Source of the DNA: Pseudomonas sp. BCA17
GTDB taxonomy: Bacteria; Pseudomonadota; Gammaproteobacteria; Pseudomonadales; Pseudomonadaceae
NCBI RefSeq assembly: GCF_004519405.1
Contig: NZ_SGWI01000003.1
Coordinates: 124,001-188,000 of the forward strand
Direction: 5' to 3'
Length of the DNA: 64,000 nt
The position numbers were made by a program, and so were the translations under genes. Of the stretch, positions 56,898 to 64,000 are shown piece by piece. The notes beneath the pieces were generated by a model. That model was not told where the DNA came from and did not search any database. It worked only from the letters and a program-made list of their open reading frames with translations. How positions within the stretch are numbered: position 1 is the stretch's first letter; the number at the start of each line of letters is the position of its first letter.

Positions 56898-58121
56898 ATG
56901 CACAGACGTCAGCTCCTTAACCTGCTGTTGGTCAGTCCTCTGTTCACCTTGCCTTTGGGGGCTTACGCCACGCAGATTCGCAATGCGCGCCTATGGCGCT
57001 CGGACGATAAACTGCGACTGGTGCTGGACCTCAGCGGTCCGGTGCAATACAAGACTTTTTCCCTGACCTCGCCGGAACGCGTGATCATCGACCTGAGCGG
57101 TGCCGGGCTCACGGGTGATTTTTCTCAGCTGGTGTTGAAAAACAGCGGGATCACTTCGATCCGCTCCGGGCATTTCGGTAAAAACGACACACGCATCGTG
57201 CTGGATCTGGCCACGCCGATGCAGCTCAACAGCTTTGTATTACCGCCGCAGGATGGGCAGGGGCATCGCCTGGTGCTGGACCTGACCAATGCCACCCGCG
57301 CACCTCGGCAAATTGCCGCAGAAACGGTGCCCCCAGCGATCGCATCAACGGCGACAGCAGATAAAGCGCACCCCAAGCGTGACATCATCGTGGTGGTGGA
57401 CCCCGGCCACGGCGGCAAAGATCCAGGTGCCATCGGCTCCAAAGGCCAGCGCGAAAAAGACGTGGTGCTGTCCATTGCCCAATTGCTGGCTAAACGTCTG
57501 AAGCGCGAGAAGGGCTTCGCCGTGAAACTGGTACGCAATGAAGACTTCTTTGTGCCGCTGCGCAAGCGCGTGGACATCGCCCGTCAGCACAAGGCCGATA
57601 TGTTCATCTCGGTGCATGCCGATGCCGCGCCACGGCTGACGGCCTCGGGGGCGTCGGTGTATGCGCTGTCTGAAGGCGGCGCCACATCTGCCACGGCGCG
57701 CTTCATGGCTCAGCGCGAAAACGGCGCGGACCTGCTCGGCGCCACCACGTTGCTCAATCTCAAAGACAAGGACCCGATGCTGGCCGGGGTTATTCTTGAT
57801 ATGTCGATGAACGCCACCATTGCTTCCAGTCTGCAATTGGGCAGCTCGGTGTTGGGCAGCCTGCAAAGCATCACCACGCTGCACCAGAAGCGCGTGGAGC
57901 AGGCCGGGTTTGCGGTGCTCAAGTCACCGGATGTGCCGTCGATCCTGGTGGAGACCGGGTTTATCTCCAACACTCAAGACGCCCAACGGCTGGTGACGGC
58001 GCGTCATCAACAAGCGGTGGCGGATGGCCTGTTCGAAGGCTTGAAAAAATACTTCCAGAAGAACCCGCCGATGAACAGCTACATGGCCTGGGTTCAGGAA
58101 CAGAAGAGCGGCCAGGTCTAA
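56898..58121 (+). CDS. amiA: N-acetylmuramoyl-L-alanine amidase (AMIN + Amidase_3), Zur-linked paralogue
   Basis: Cleaves peptide stems from peptidoglycan in the periplasm. The 407-residue protein has an N-terminal signal (LLNLLLVSPLFTLPLGAYA), an AMIN domain (IRNARLWRSDDKLRLVLDL) and a zinc-dependent Amidase_3 domain with metal ligands in DPGHGGKDPGA, QREKDVV and SVHADA and the catalytic Glu in LVETGF. The PA5538 counterpart belongs to the zinc-responsive set. Its stop overlaps by 4 bases that of a convergent small gene. Confidence 0.92.
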   Translation: MHRRQLLNLLLVSPLFTLPLGAYATQIRNARLWRSDDKLRLVLDLSGPVQYKTFSLTSPERVIIDLSGAGLTGDFSQLVLKNSGITSIRSGHFGKNDTRIVLDLATPMQLNSFVLPPQDGQGHRLVLDLTNATRAPRQIAAETVPPAIASTATADKAHPKRDIIVVVDPGHGGKDPGAIGSKGQREKDVVLSIAQLLAKRLKREKGFAVKLVRNEDFFVPLRKRVDIARQHKADMFISVHADAAPRLTASGASVYALSEGGATSATARFMAQRENGADLLGATTLLNLKDKDPMLAGVILDMSMNATIASSLQLGSSVLGSLQSITTLHQKRVEQAGFAVLKSPDVPSILVETGFISNTQDAQRLVTARHQQAVADGLFEGLKKYFQKNPPMNSYMAWVQEQKSGQV

Positions 58122-58486
58122 CAGCCGGTGATGCGGCTGCACGTGAACTTGGCGCTGGCGCCACCTGAACTGGAGAACCGGTTGATGGTGGTCCAGCCCA
58201 CACGCCGCGTGTAGCCGACCCATGCCTCACCATCGGACGCCAACCCGGTAAAGAACGTCAGTTGCCCATAGCGACTGTTGGTTTGCGCCCAATAGCGTTT
58301 GCCGATCACCTCGAAACCCCGCAAATACGTGGTGCTGCCGACAGTCGCCACGCTATAGGCGTTCCCCAATGGGTCCACACAGGCCAGCAAGTTGGCGCTG
58401 CGCGTGCAGTTGGCCAACAGGCTCGGTGCTTGAGCACAGGCTTGGCTTGCCGCAGCCAATAACAGGACGCACACCAAGTGTTTCAT
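58118..58486 (-). CDS. Small exported protein of the zinc cluster, function unknown (PA5537 position)
   Basis: 122 residues with a signal peptide (HLVCVLLLAAASQACA) and four Cys in the mature part (NCTRS, ACVDP, TCSRITGC). Not recognised beyond its conserved place between the amidase and dksA2 genes. ATG 58486 gives a compact signal peptide; a frame upstream is open to 58504. The Zur box at 58567 is about 80 bases upstream on its strand, so it may be zinc-regulated. Confidence 0.72.
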   Translation of the reverse strand: MKHLVCVLLLAAASQACAQAPSLLANCTRSANLLACVDPLGNAYSVATVGSTTYLRGFEVIGKRYWAQTNSRYGQLTFFTGLASDGEAWVGYTRRVGWTTINRFSSSGGASAKFTCSRITGC

Positions 58487-58566
58487 CGGGCCTTCTCGTA
58501 GCAAGAACGTGCTCCAGCATCATGCCCTTCGTCGTGACGAGCAAGGGGGATTGGCTTATTTGTGTT

Positions 58567-58579
58567 GTTATACTATAAC
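58567..58579. promoter_or_regulatory. Zur box upstream of dksA2 and the small exported gene
   Basis: GTTATA-C-TATAAC, extended to TGTTATACTATAACA (58566-58580), is a second perfect Zur-type palindrome. It is 33 bases before the dksA2 ATG and in the divergent region to the small exported gene. Confidence 0.88.
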
Positions 58580-58612
58580 ATTAAAAACCGCCTGCCCCGT
58601 GAACCGTTTCCC

Positions 58613-59017
58613 ATGACTGAGCAAGACCTCCTGGCCCAATCGCCCGCCGATTACATGAATGAGCCCCAGCAAGGCTTCTTCCGCAAGCTGTTGCTCGCCC
58701 AGCGCAACGAGCTGCAAGCGCGTATCGATGCCGAGTTCCTGGCGTTACGTGAGCAGGAAACCAACAGCGACCCGGCAGATGTCGGCAGCGCCGAAGAACA
58801 GCGCCAATGGCAACTGCGCCTGCTGGAGCGGGAAAAGAAGCTGCTGGACAAGATCGATGATGCCCTAGAGCTGCTGGCCCGCGGCGAATACGGCTGGTGC
58901 CGTGAAACCGGCGAGCCTATTGGCCTGCAACGCCTGCTGCTGCGCCCAACCGCCACCCTGTGTATCGAAGCCAAAGAACGTGAAGAGCTGCGCGAACGCC
59001 ATAAACGGGCGATTTGA
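58613..59017 (+). CDS. dksA2: Zinc-independent DksA paralogue DksA2
   Basis: RNA polymerase-binding transcription factor that can replace DksA in the ppGpp response when zinc is absent. The 134-residue protein has the coiled-coil part (FFRKLLLAQRNELQARID ... DPADVGSAEEQ, acidic tip) and a C-terminal finger in which only Cys96 and Cys117 remain; the other two zinc positions are Thr99 and Thr114. This is the hallmark of DksA2. The Zur box directly upstream supports the assignment. Start ATG 58613; the frame upstream crosses the Zur box. Confidence 0.94.
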   Translation: MTEQDLLAQSPADYMNEPQQGFFRKLLLAQRNELQARIDAEFLALREQETNSDPADVGSAEEQRQWQLRLLEREKKLLDKIDDALELLARGEYGWCRETGEPIGLQRLLLRPTATLCIEAKEREELRERHKRAI

Positions 59018-59044
59018 CCGGCCTCCCTTTATGAGGATTACCTG

Positions 59045-60253
59045 ATGATCAACCGTCTCCCCGTTACTGTGTTGTCCGGCTTTCTCGGCGCCGGTAAAAG
59101 CACGCTGCTCAACTACGTCCTGCGCAACCGCGAGAACCTGCGGGTAGCGGTGATCGTCAACGACATGAGCGAAATCAACATTGATGGCAGCGAGGTTCAG
59201 CGTGACGTCACGCTCAATCGTTCCGAAGAAAAGCTGGTGGAAATGAGCAACGGCTGCATCTGCTGCACCTTGCGTGAAGACTTGCTGGAAGAAGTCGGAA
59301 AACTCGCCAAGGAGGGGCGGTTTGATTACTTGTTGATCGAATCCACCGGTATTTCCGAACCGTTGCCCGTGGCGGAAACCTTCACCTTTCGCGATGAAAA
59401 CGAGCAAAGCCTGGCCGATATTGCCCGCCTGGACACCATGGTCACCGTGGTGGACGGCGTGAACTTCCTGATCGACTACCAGGCTGCCGAAAGCCTGGCC
59501 TCACGGGGCGAAACCCTGGGCGAAGAAGACGAGCGCTCCATCACCGACCTGCTGATCGAGCAGATCGAATTCGCCGATGTGATCCTGATCAGCAAAATCG
59601 ACCTGATCAGCAGTCGCGAGCGCGAAGAGCTGATCGCCATTCTTGAACGCCTGAATGCCCAGGCGGAAATTATCCCGATGGTCATGGGCGAGGTGCCGCT
59701 ACCGAAGATTCTCAACACCGGGCGCTTCGACTTCGAGCGCGCCTCCCAGGCGCCGGGCTGGTTGCAGGAAATGCGCGGTGAACATGTGCCGGAAACGCAG
59801 GAGTACGGCATCGCCTCCACGGCTTACCGCGCACGTCGTCCGTTTCATCCGCAGCGTTTTTTCGACTTTATCGACCGCCCGTGGGTCAACGGCAAGCTGT
59901 TGCGCTCCAAAGGCTTTTTCTGGCTGGCCAGCAAACATCGGGATGCGGGCAGTTGGTCCCAGGCGGGGGGCTTGATGCGCCATGGTTTTGCCGGTCGCTG
60001 GTGGCGTTTTGTGCCGAAAAGCCAGTGGCCTCAAGATGAAGAAAGCATCGCGGCGATCATGGGCAACTGGCAATTGAGCACCGGCGACTGCCGCCAGGAG
60101 CTGGTCTTCATCGGACAAAACATTAACTTCGTCCAGATGCGCGCTGAGCTGGACGCGTGCCTGCTCAGCGATGAAGAAATGGCCTTGGGCGTCGAAGGGT
60201 GGCGCCAACTGCCCGACCCCTTTGGCCCTTGGTATGAGGAGGCCGCCGCGTGA
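59045..60253 (+). CDS. zigA: COG0523 GTPase ZigA, putative zinc chaperone
   Basis: G3E-family GTPase induced in zinc starvation and thought to deliver zinc to target enzymes. The 402-residue protein has Walker [10 protein letters not shown], the CxCC metal motif in [13 protein letters not shown] (about residues 74-86), Walker [11 protein letters not shown], the guanine-binding SKID and a C-terminal CobW_C domain. A TGATG overlap links it to the DUF1826 gene; it sits in the dksA2-zigA-DUF1826 order known from P. aeruginosa. Confidence 0.94.
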   Translation: MINRLPVTVLSGFLGAGKSTLLNYVLRNRENLRVAVIVNDMSEINIDGSEVQRDVTLNRSEEKLVEMSNGCICCTLREDLLEEVGKLAKEGRFDYLLIESTGISEPLPVAETFTFRDENEQSLADIARLDTMVTVVDGVNFLIDYQAAESLASRGETLGEEDERSITDLLIEQIEFADVILISKIDLISSREREELIAILERLNAQAEIIPMVMGEVPLPKILNTGRFDFERASQAPGWLQEMRGEHVPETQEYGIASTAYRARRPFHPQRFFDFIDRPWVNGKLLRSKGFFWLASKHRDAGSWSQAGGLMRHGFAGRWWRFVPKSQWPQDEESIAAIMGNWQLSTGDCRQELVFIGQNINFVQMRAELDACLLSDEEMALGVEGWRQLPDPFGPWYEEAAA

Positions 60254-60897
60254 TGCTCGCCTCGGTTATCCCGTCGCGGCCCGTCATCCGTCAGACCCGC
60301 GGCGAAACGCCGCTGGCGCTGTCCGACATACTCGAAGACGGCGTCAACCTGGCGGTGTGGCAGCGTCAGTTACCGCTGCACATCGCCGAATTTGGCGCTT
60401 TGCTGGTGGCGCTCGATGAGCCGTTGGCCGAGTCTTTGGTGATTGAGCTCAGCCACGAGAACGCCGTGCCGAACGTGCAGGGTTTGGCGTCCAGTTGCCG
60501 CGATCTGGAAGGCTACGAAGGATTTATCGCCGATGTGTCGTGGCTGGTCGACGCCTTTGCGTGTCTGTTGGGGGCCAGGCGGATTGGCATACGCCTGCGG
60601 CTATTGGACAAGGCTATGTGCCCACGCTTTCACGTCGACCACGTGCCGGTGCGACTGATCACCACCTATGCCGGGATCGGTAGCCAATGGTTGCGTGAAG
60701 GGGAGATGGACCGCCTCAAGTTGGGCCAACCGGAGGCCGAGCCCGCCAAGCGCTTCGAGCAGCTTCACTGTGGCGAAGTCGCCCTGCTCAAGGGCACTAA
60801 ATGGCACGGCAATGAAGGCCATGGTTTGATTCACCGCTCGCCAGCGCTGAACGCAGATGAGCGACGGTTGATCCTGACGCTGGATTGGCTTGCATAA
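60253..60897 (+). CDS. DUF1826 family protein
   Basis: 214 residues, encoded immediately after zigA with a TGATG stop-start overlap. No function is known. It contains His127-Val-Asp129 in CPRFHVDHVPVRLITTY and a distal HRSP (His194, Arg195), spaced about 65 residues apart as in 2-oxoglutarate/Fe(II) dioxygenases (inference). Constant linkage to zinc GTPases suggests a zinc-starvation enzyme or a client of the GTPase. Confidence 0.85.
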   Translation: MLASVIPSRPVIRQTRGETPLALSDILEDGVNLAVWQRQLPLHIAEFGALLVALDEPLAESLVIELSHENAVPNVQGLASSCRDLEGYEGFIADVSWLVDAFACLLGARRIGIRLRLLDKAMCPRFHVDHVPVRLITTYAGIGSQWLREGEMDRLKLGQPEAEPAKRFEQLHCGEVALLKGTKWHGNEGHGLIHRSPALNADERRLILTLDWLA

Positions 60898-60929
60898 GCG
60901 CGTAGGATCAAGCTCTCTACACGGTCTGA

Positions 60930-61904
60930 ATGATGCCACTCATGCTGCAGAACATTCCCACTCATGTGATTGCCGGGCCTTTAGGGGCCGGCAAGACCAG
61001 CCTGATCAAGCACCTGCTCGCCCAGCGTCCGGCCAACGAGCGTTGGGCTGTATTGATCAACGAGTTTGGGCAGATTGGCCTGGACGCGGCGTTGCTCACC
61101 CAGGATGACGATGGCATAGCCCTGGGCGAAGTGGCCGGAGGCTGCCTGTGCTGTGTGAACGGCGCACCGTTTCAAGTAGGCCTGGGCCGTTTGCTGCGTA
61201 AGGCCAAGCCGGATCGGTTGTTTATAGAGCCCTCGGGCCTGGGCCATCCCGCTCAGTTGCTCAAGCAACTGCGGGAGGCCCCTTGGCAGCAGGTGTTGGC
61301 GGTTCAACCCTGCGTGCTGGTGCTGGACGCCCAAGCGTTGGCGGCGGGCAAAGCCTTGCCTGAAGCGCAACGAGAAACACTGGCCAATGCCGGGCTTCTG
61401 GTCTTGAACAAGGATGAGTCGCTGGATGCCGCTCAGCGCAACGCTATTGAGCGGCAATTACCCGGCTGCCCGCTTTATTGGACGCGGCAGGCGCAAATGC
61501 CGTTGACGCAATTGCCAGGTCTGAATGCAAAAGCTGCTACGGCTGTGGGTAACTTCGAACTACCCAAAAGCCTGGCGCAAATGCCGGCCATCTGGAGCGA
61601 TCCCGCACTGCCTATTTGCCTGAGCCAGTCTCAAGAGGGCGGTTGGAGCATTGGTTGGCGCTGGCATCCAAGCCAGCAATTCAATACGCAGCGTCTGCAT
61701 CACTGGCTGGCAAGCCTTGACTGGCGACGCGCCAAGCTGGTTATCCACAGCCCCGAAGGGTGGGTCTCGGCCAACGCTGTGGATAACAGCTCATTCGCTT
61801 GGCAGCCCAGCGAGTGGCGTCGCGATTCACGTATGGAATTGATTTTCAGCGAACCACAGGACGTAGCCGCGTTGCAGACGGCCCTGGCCGCCTGCCGTCA
61901 GTGA
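60930..61904 (+). CDS. Second COG0523 GTPase (CobW/HypB/UreG family)
   Basis: 324 residues: Walker A GPLGAGKTS, CxCC motif in GGCLCCVNG, Walker B LFIEPSGLGHP and NKDE-type base recognition (LVLNKDE). The C-terminal CobW_C domain is present (GWSIGWRWHPSQQF ... RMELIFSEP). Different enough from ZigA to have its own client. Start at ATG 60930 or 60933; no strong ribosome site. Two DnaA-box 9-mers lie 28 bases apart inside (61741, 61778). It overlaps the convergent DUF3301 gene by 7 bases. Confidence 0.9.
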   Translation: MMPLMLQNIPTHVIAGPLGAGKTSLIKHLLAQRPANERWAVLINEFGQIGLDAALLTQDDDGIALGEVAGGCLCCVNGAPFQVGLGRLLRKAKPDRLFIEPSGLGHPAQLLKQLREAPWQQVLAVQPCVLVLDAQALAAGKALPEAQRETLANAGLLVLNKDESLDAAQRNAIERQLPGCPLYWTRQAQMPLTQLPGLNAKAATAVGNFELPKSLAQMPAIWSDPALPICLSQSQEGGWSIGWRWHPSQQFNTQRLHHWLASLDWRRAKLVIHSPEGWVSANAVDNSSFAWQPSEWRRDSRMELIFSEPQDVAALQTALAACRQ

Positions 61905-62293
61905 CGATGCTTGGTGGCATGGTCCTGACGCCACTGGCTCAGCTCGATCACTTCGGCGCTGGGCAGTGGTGTCTTGATCTCGAACGGGTAGGGTGCCAGT
62001 TCGATCTGGGCGCTGTGGGCGCCAAACTGTGTAATGGTCCCGGGATGACGGGTTTCCCCGGTTACGGTGAACTCAAAGTTATAGATCCGTGCCAGACGGC
62101 GCCGACCATTGGCATCCTTCACAAAACCGATGCGTTTCAACGCCACCGCGCCATCGAGCAGCTCGATGTCGAGCTTGGCGCAATGCTGTTTAACCCGCTC
62201 CAGTGCCCGCTCGCGCAGGCCGTGGTTGTGCCATACCCAGGCGGCACCGGTCGCCAGCAGCATCAACACGAAGATGTTTCCCAGGGTCAGCAT
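61898..62293 (-). CDS. DUF3301 family protein
   Basis: 131 residues with an N-terminal membrane helix (LGNIFVLMLLATGAAWVW) and a soluble part with the DUF3301 pattern (RVKQHCAKLDIELLDGAVAL, YNFEFTVTG). Function unknown. A much longer open frame upstream overlaps pdxY in antisense and is not credible; ATG 62293 begins the conserved part. The 117-base gap to pdxY is divergent. Confidence 0.85.
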   Translation of the reverse strand: MLTLGNIFVLMLLATGAAWVWHNHGLRERALERVKQHCAKLDIELLDGAVALKRIGFVKDANGRRRLARIYNFEFTVTGETRHPGTITQFGAHSAQIELAPYPFEIKTPLPSAEVIELSQWRQDHATKHRH

Positions 62294-62410
62294 GCGATGA
62301 ACTCCAACAAAGTGAGAGCAGCTTAACTGTGTCGCTGGTCTGTCGTACAGGCTGCGTTTAGCCGCATACTGCGCGGCCAGAATTTCAATGGCTTTACGGA
62401 AATCTCCCGC

Positions 62411-63283
62411 ATGAAACGCACACCTCATCTGCTTGCGATCCAGTCTCATGTGGTCTTTGGCCACGCCGGAAACAGCGCCGCCGTATTCCCCATGCAGCGG
62501 GTCGGAGTGAATGTCTGGCCGCTCAATACGGTGCAGTTCTCCAACCACACTCAGTATGGCCAGTGGGCAGGAGAAGTGTTGGCGCCGCAGCAAATTCCGG
62601 CGCTGGTGGAAGGTATTGCCGCGATTGGTGAGCTGGGTAACTGCGACGCCGTGCTGTCTGGCTACTTGGGCAGTGCCGATCAGGGTCGTGCGATTCTCAC
62701 AGGTGTGGCGCGCATCAAGGCCATCAACCCCAAGGCCCTGTACCTCTGCGATCCAGTGATGGGGCATCCGGAAAAAGGTTGCATCGTGCCTCAGGAAGTC
62801 AGCGATTTCCTGCTGGATGAAGCCGCAGCCATGGCTGACTTCCTGTGCCCTAACCAACTGGAGCTGGACAGCTTTGCCGGGCGCAAGCCGCAATCGTTGT
62901 TCGACTGCCTGGGCATGGCCAAGGCGTTACTGGCGCGAGGGCCGAAGGCGGTGCTGGTCAAGCACCTGGATTACCCGGGCAAATTGCCGGATGGCTTCGA
63001 GATGTTGCTGGTTACTGCTGAAGGCAGCTGGCACCTGCGTCGGCCGTTGTTGGCTTTCCCACGCCAGCCGGTGGGCGTGGGTGATCTGACGTCCGGGCTG
63101 TTCCTGGCGCGGGTGTTGTTGGGCGACAGCCTGTTGGCCGCCTTTGAGTTCACGGCGGCAGCGGTGCATGAAGTGCTGCTGGAAACCCAGGCCTGCGCCA
63201 GTTACGAGTTGGAACTGGTGCGAGCCCAGGATCGTATCGTTCATCCGCGGGTGCGCTTCGAAGCGACACCGATCGAACTTTGA
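62411..63283 (+). CDS. pdxY: Pyridoxal kinase PdxY
   Basis: Phosphorylates pyridoxal in vitamin B6 salvage. The 290-residue ribokinase-fold protein has [17 protein letters not shown] at the N-terminus, YLCDPVMGH with substrate and metal residues, LCPNQLELD, and the ATP/anion-hole motif [12 protein letters not shown] near residue 220. Its TGA abuts the reversed stop of the thioesterase gene (TGATCA). Confidence 0.95.
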   Translation: MKRTPHLLAIQSHVVFGHAGNSAAVFPMQRVGVNVWPLNTVQFSNHTQYGQWAGEVLAPQQIPALVEGIAAIGELGNCDAVLSGYLGSADQGRAILTGVARIKAINPKALYLCDPVMGHPEKGCIVPQEVSDFLLDEAAAMADFLCPNQLELDSFAGRKPQSLFDCLGMAKALLARGPKAVLVKHLDYPGKLPDGFEMLLVTAEGSWHLRRPLLAFPRQPVGVGDLTSGLFLARVLLGDSLLAAFEFTAAAVHEVLLETQACASYELELVRAQDRIVHPRVRFEATPIEL

Positions 63284-63766
63284 TCAGGCGTCAGCCTTGA
63301 TTTCCTGATAGCGCTTTTCCAGCTCCTGGCGAATCTGCCGACGCTGCTGGGCCTGCACGAACCGGCGTTTGTCTTCGCTGTTCTGGGGCTGCAGCGGCGG
63401 TACGGCGGCAGGTTTGCGCTGGTCGTCCACGGCCACCATGGTGAAGAAGCAACTGTTGGTGTGGCGCACCGAGCGCTCGCGGATGTTCTCGGTCACCACT
63501 TTGATGCCCACCTCCATTGAGGTGTTGCCGGTGTAGTTGACCGATGCGAGGAAGGTCACCAGCTCGCCGACATGGATCGGTTCGCGAAAAATCACTTGGT
63601 CGACCGACAGCGTGACGACATAGCGACCGGCATAACGGCTCGCGCAGGCGTAAGCCACTTCGTCGAGGTACTTGAGCAGGGTGCCGCCGTGGACATTGCC
63701 TGAGAAGTTGGCCATGTCAGGGGTCATCAATACCGTCATCGACAGCTGGGCGTTTCCGGGTTCCAT
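63284..63766 (-). CDS. Acyl-CoA thioesterase (hotdog fold, YciA-like)
   Basis: Hydrolyses acyl-CoA thioesters. The 160-residue protein has the hotdog sequence TPDMANFSGNVHGGTLLKYLDEVAYACASRY and the RSVRHTNSCFFTMVAVD strand, followed by a charged C-terminal tail. Start ATG 63766 (MEPGNAQL) gives the usual family length; an in-frame start 24 bases upstream has a less typical N-terminus. Confidence 0.92.
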   Translation of the reverse strand: MEPGNAQLSMTVLMTPDMANFSGNVHGGTLLKYLDEVAYACASRYAGRYVVTLSVDQVIFREPIHVGELVTFLASVNYTGNTSMEVGIKVVTENIRERSVRHTNSCFFTMVAVDDQRKPAAVPPLQPQNSEDKRRFVQAQQRRQIRQELEKRYQEIKADA

Positions 63767-63790
63767 AGCACACTCACGGGTTGTAGGCAT

Positions 63791-64000
63791 CGGTTGGGGG
63801 GCACCTCTGCGGGTGCTGAAATCTTTGCAGCGCTCTCCCTAACGGGACGCCGGTGGGCGGCTCGCCGTCACGCCGGGACCGATCTGTTTCCATATATTGC
63901 ACCGGCTTTCTGCCGGAAGTCGCGGTGTTAACCTTCAAAAGCCCGTCTCAGGGCATTTCTTACGATCAAGGCAGACTTTTCCTCCCGTTTTTTACGACTG
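63791..64000. other. Non-coding end of window
   Basis: About 210 bases with no supported gene. A small hairpin CCGGC/GCCGG (63902-63906, 63912-63916) is present. The sequence is probably the upstream region of a gene beyond the window. Confidence 0.3.

Overview
The window is chromosomal DNA of a fluorescent pseudomonad (Pseudomonas fluorescens group), from the origin-proximal part of the replichore. This rests on the gene order mnmG-rsmG-parA-parB-atpIBEFHAGDC-glmU-glmR-glmS, on protein sequences that read as typical Pseudomonas, and on a Zur-type cluster (pyrQ, gamma-carbonic anhydrase, folE2, amidase, dksA2, zigA) like the PA5534-PA5541 block of P. aeruginosa. No tRNA, rRNA, CRISPR array or insertion sequence was seen.

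Layout. 1-3.9 kb: end of mnmG (5' end outside the window), rsmG, and chromosome-partition genes parAB. 4-11.2 kb: complete F1Fo ATP synthase operon, with strong hairpins after atpE, atpA and atpD and a terminator after atpC. 11.3-15.5 kb: UDP-GlcNAc supply (glmU, glmR, glmS). 15.6-25.6 kb: an accessory block holding an RND efflux pump (adaptor, pump, outer-membrane lipoprotein), a stand-alone FabF-type ketoacyl synthase, an SDR oxidoreductase, a TetR regulator and a beta-carbonic anhydrase. Four copies of one inverted repeat (GTGAC-N14-GTCAC) mark the likely TetR regulon. 25.7-33.8 kb: pbpC and a very large alpha-2-macroglobulin-like protein.

33.9-39.6 kb: a six-gene phospholipid operon resembling E. 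coli ynbABCD with an extra PlsC-type acyltransferase. 39.8-45.7 kb: a divergent operon of three SPFH (HflK/HflC-like) proteins, one with a His-rich tail, and a P1B metal ATPase with an odd metal-site signature. 45.8-47.7 kb: a bufferin system (bufABC) for a modified, probably copper-binding peptide. 47.8-50.5 kb: cyclopropane fatty acid synthase and cardiolipin synthase. So membrane-lipid and metal-homeostasis genes alternate over about 17 kb.

51.1-61.9 kb: zinc-starvation region. One perfect Zur-type box heads a seven-gene leftward operon (folE2-znuCBA-like-hisI-gammaCA-pyrQ), nearly all joined by 4-base ATGA overlaps, and also faces the amidase gene. A second box faces dksA2-zigA-DUF1826-GTPase. 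61.9-64 kb: a DUF3301 protein, pdxY and an acyl-CoA thioesterase.

Non-genic signals that stand out are a near-perfect parS site inside folE2, 15 perfect DnaA-box 9-mers (TTATCCACA), and paired hairpins within the atp operon. The best candidate for an undescribed system is the SPFH/P1B-ATPase operon between the Ynb-like lipid operon and the bufferin genes.
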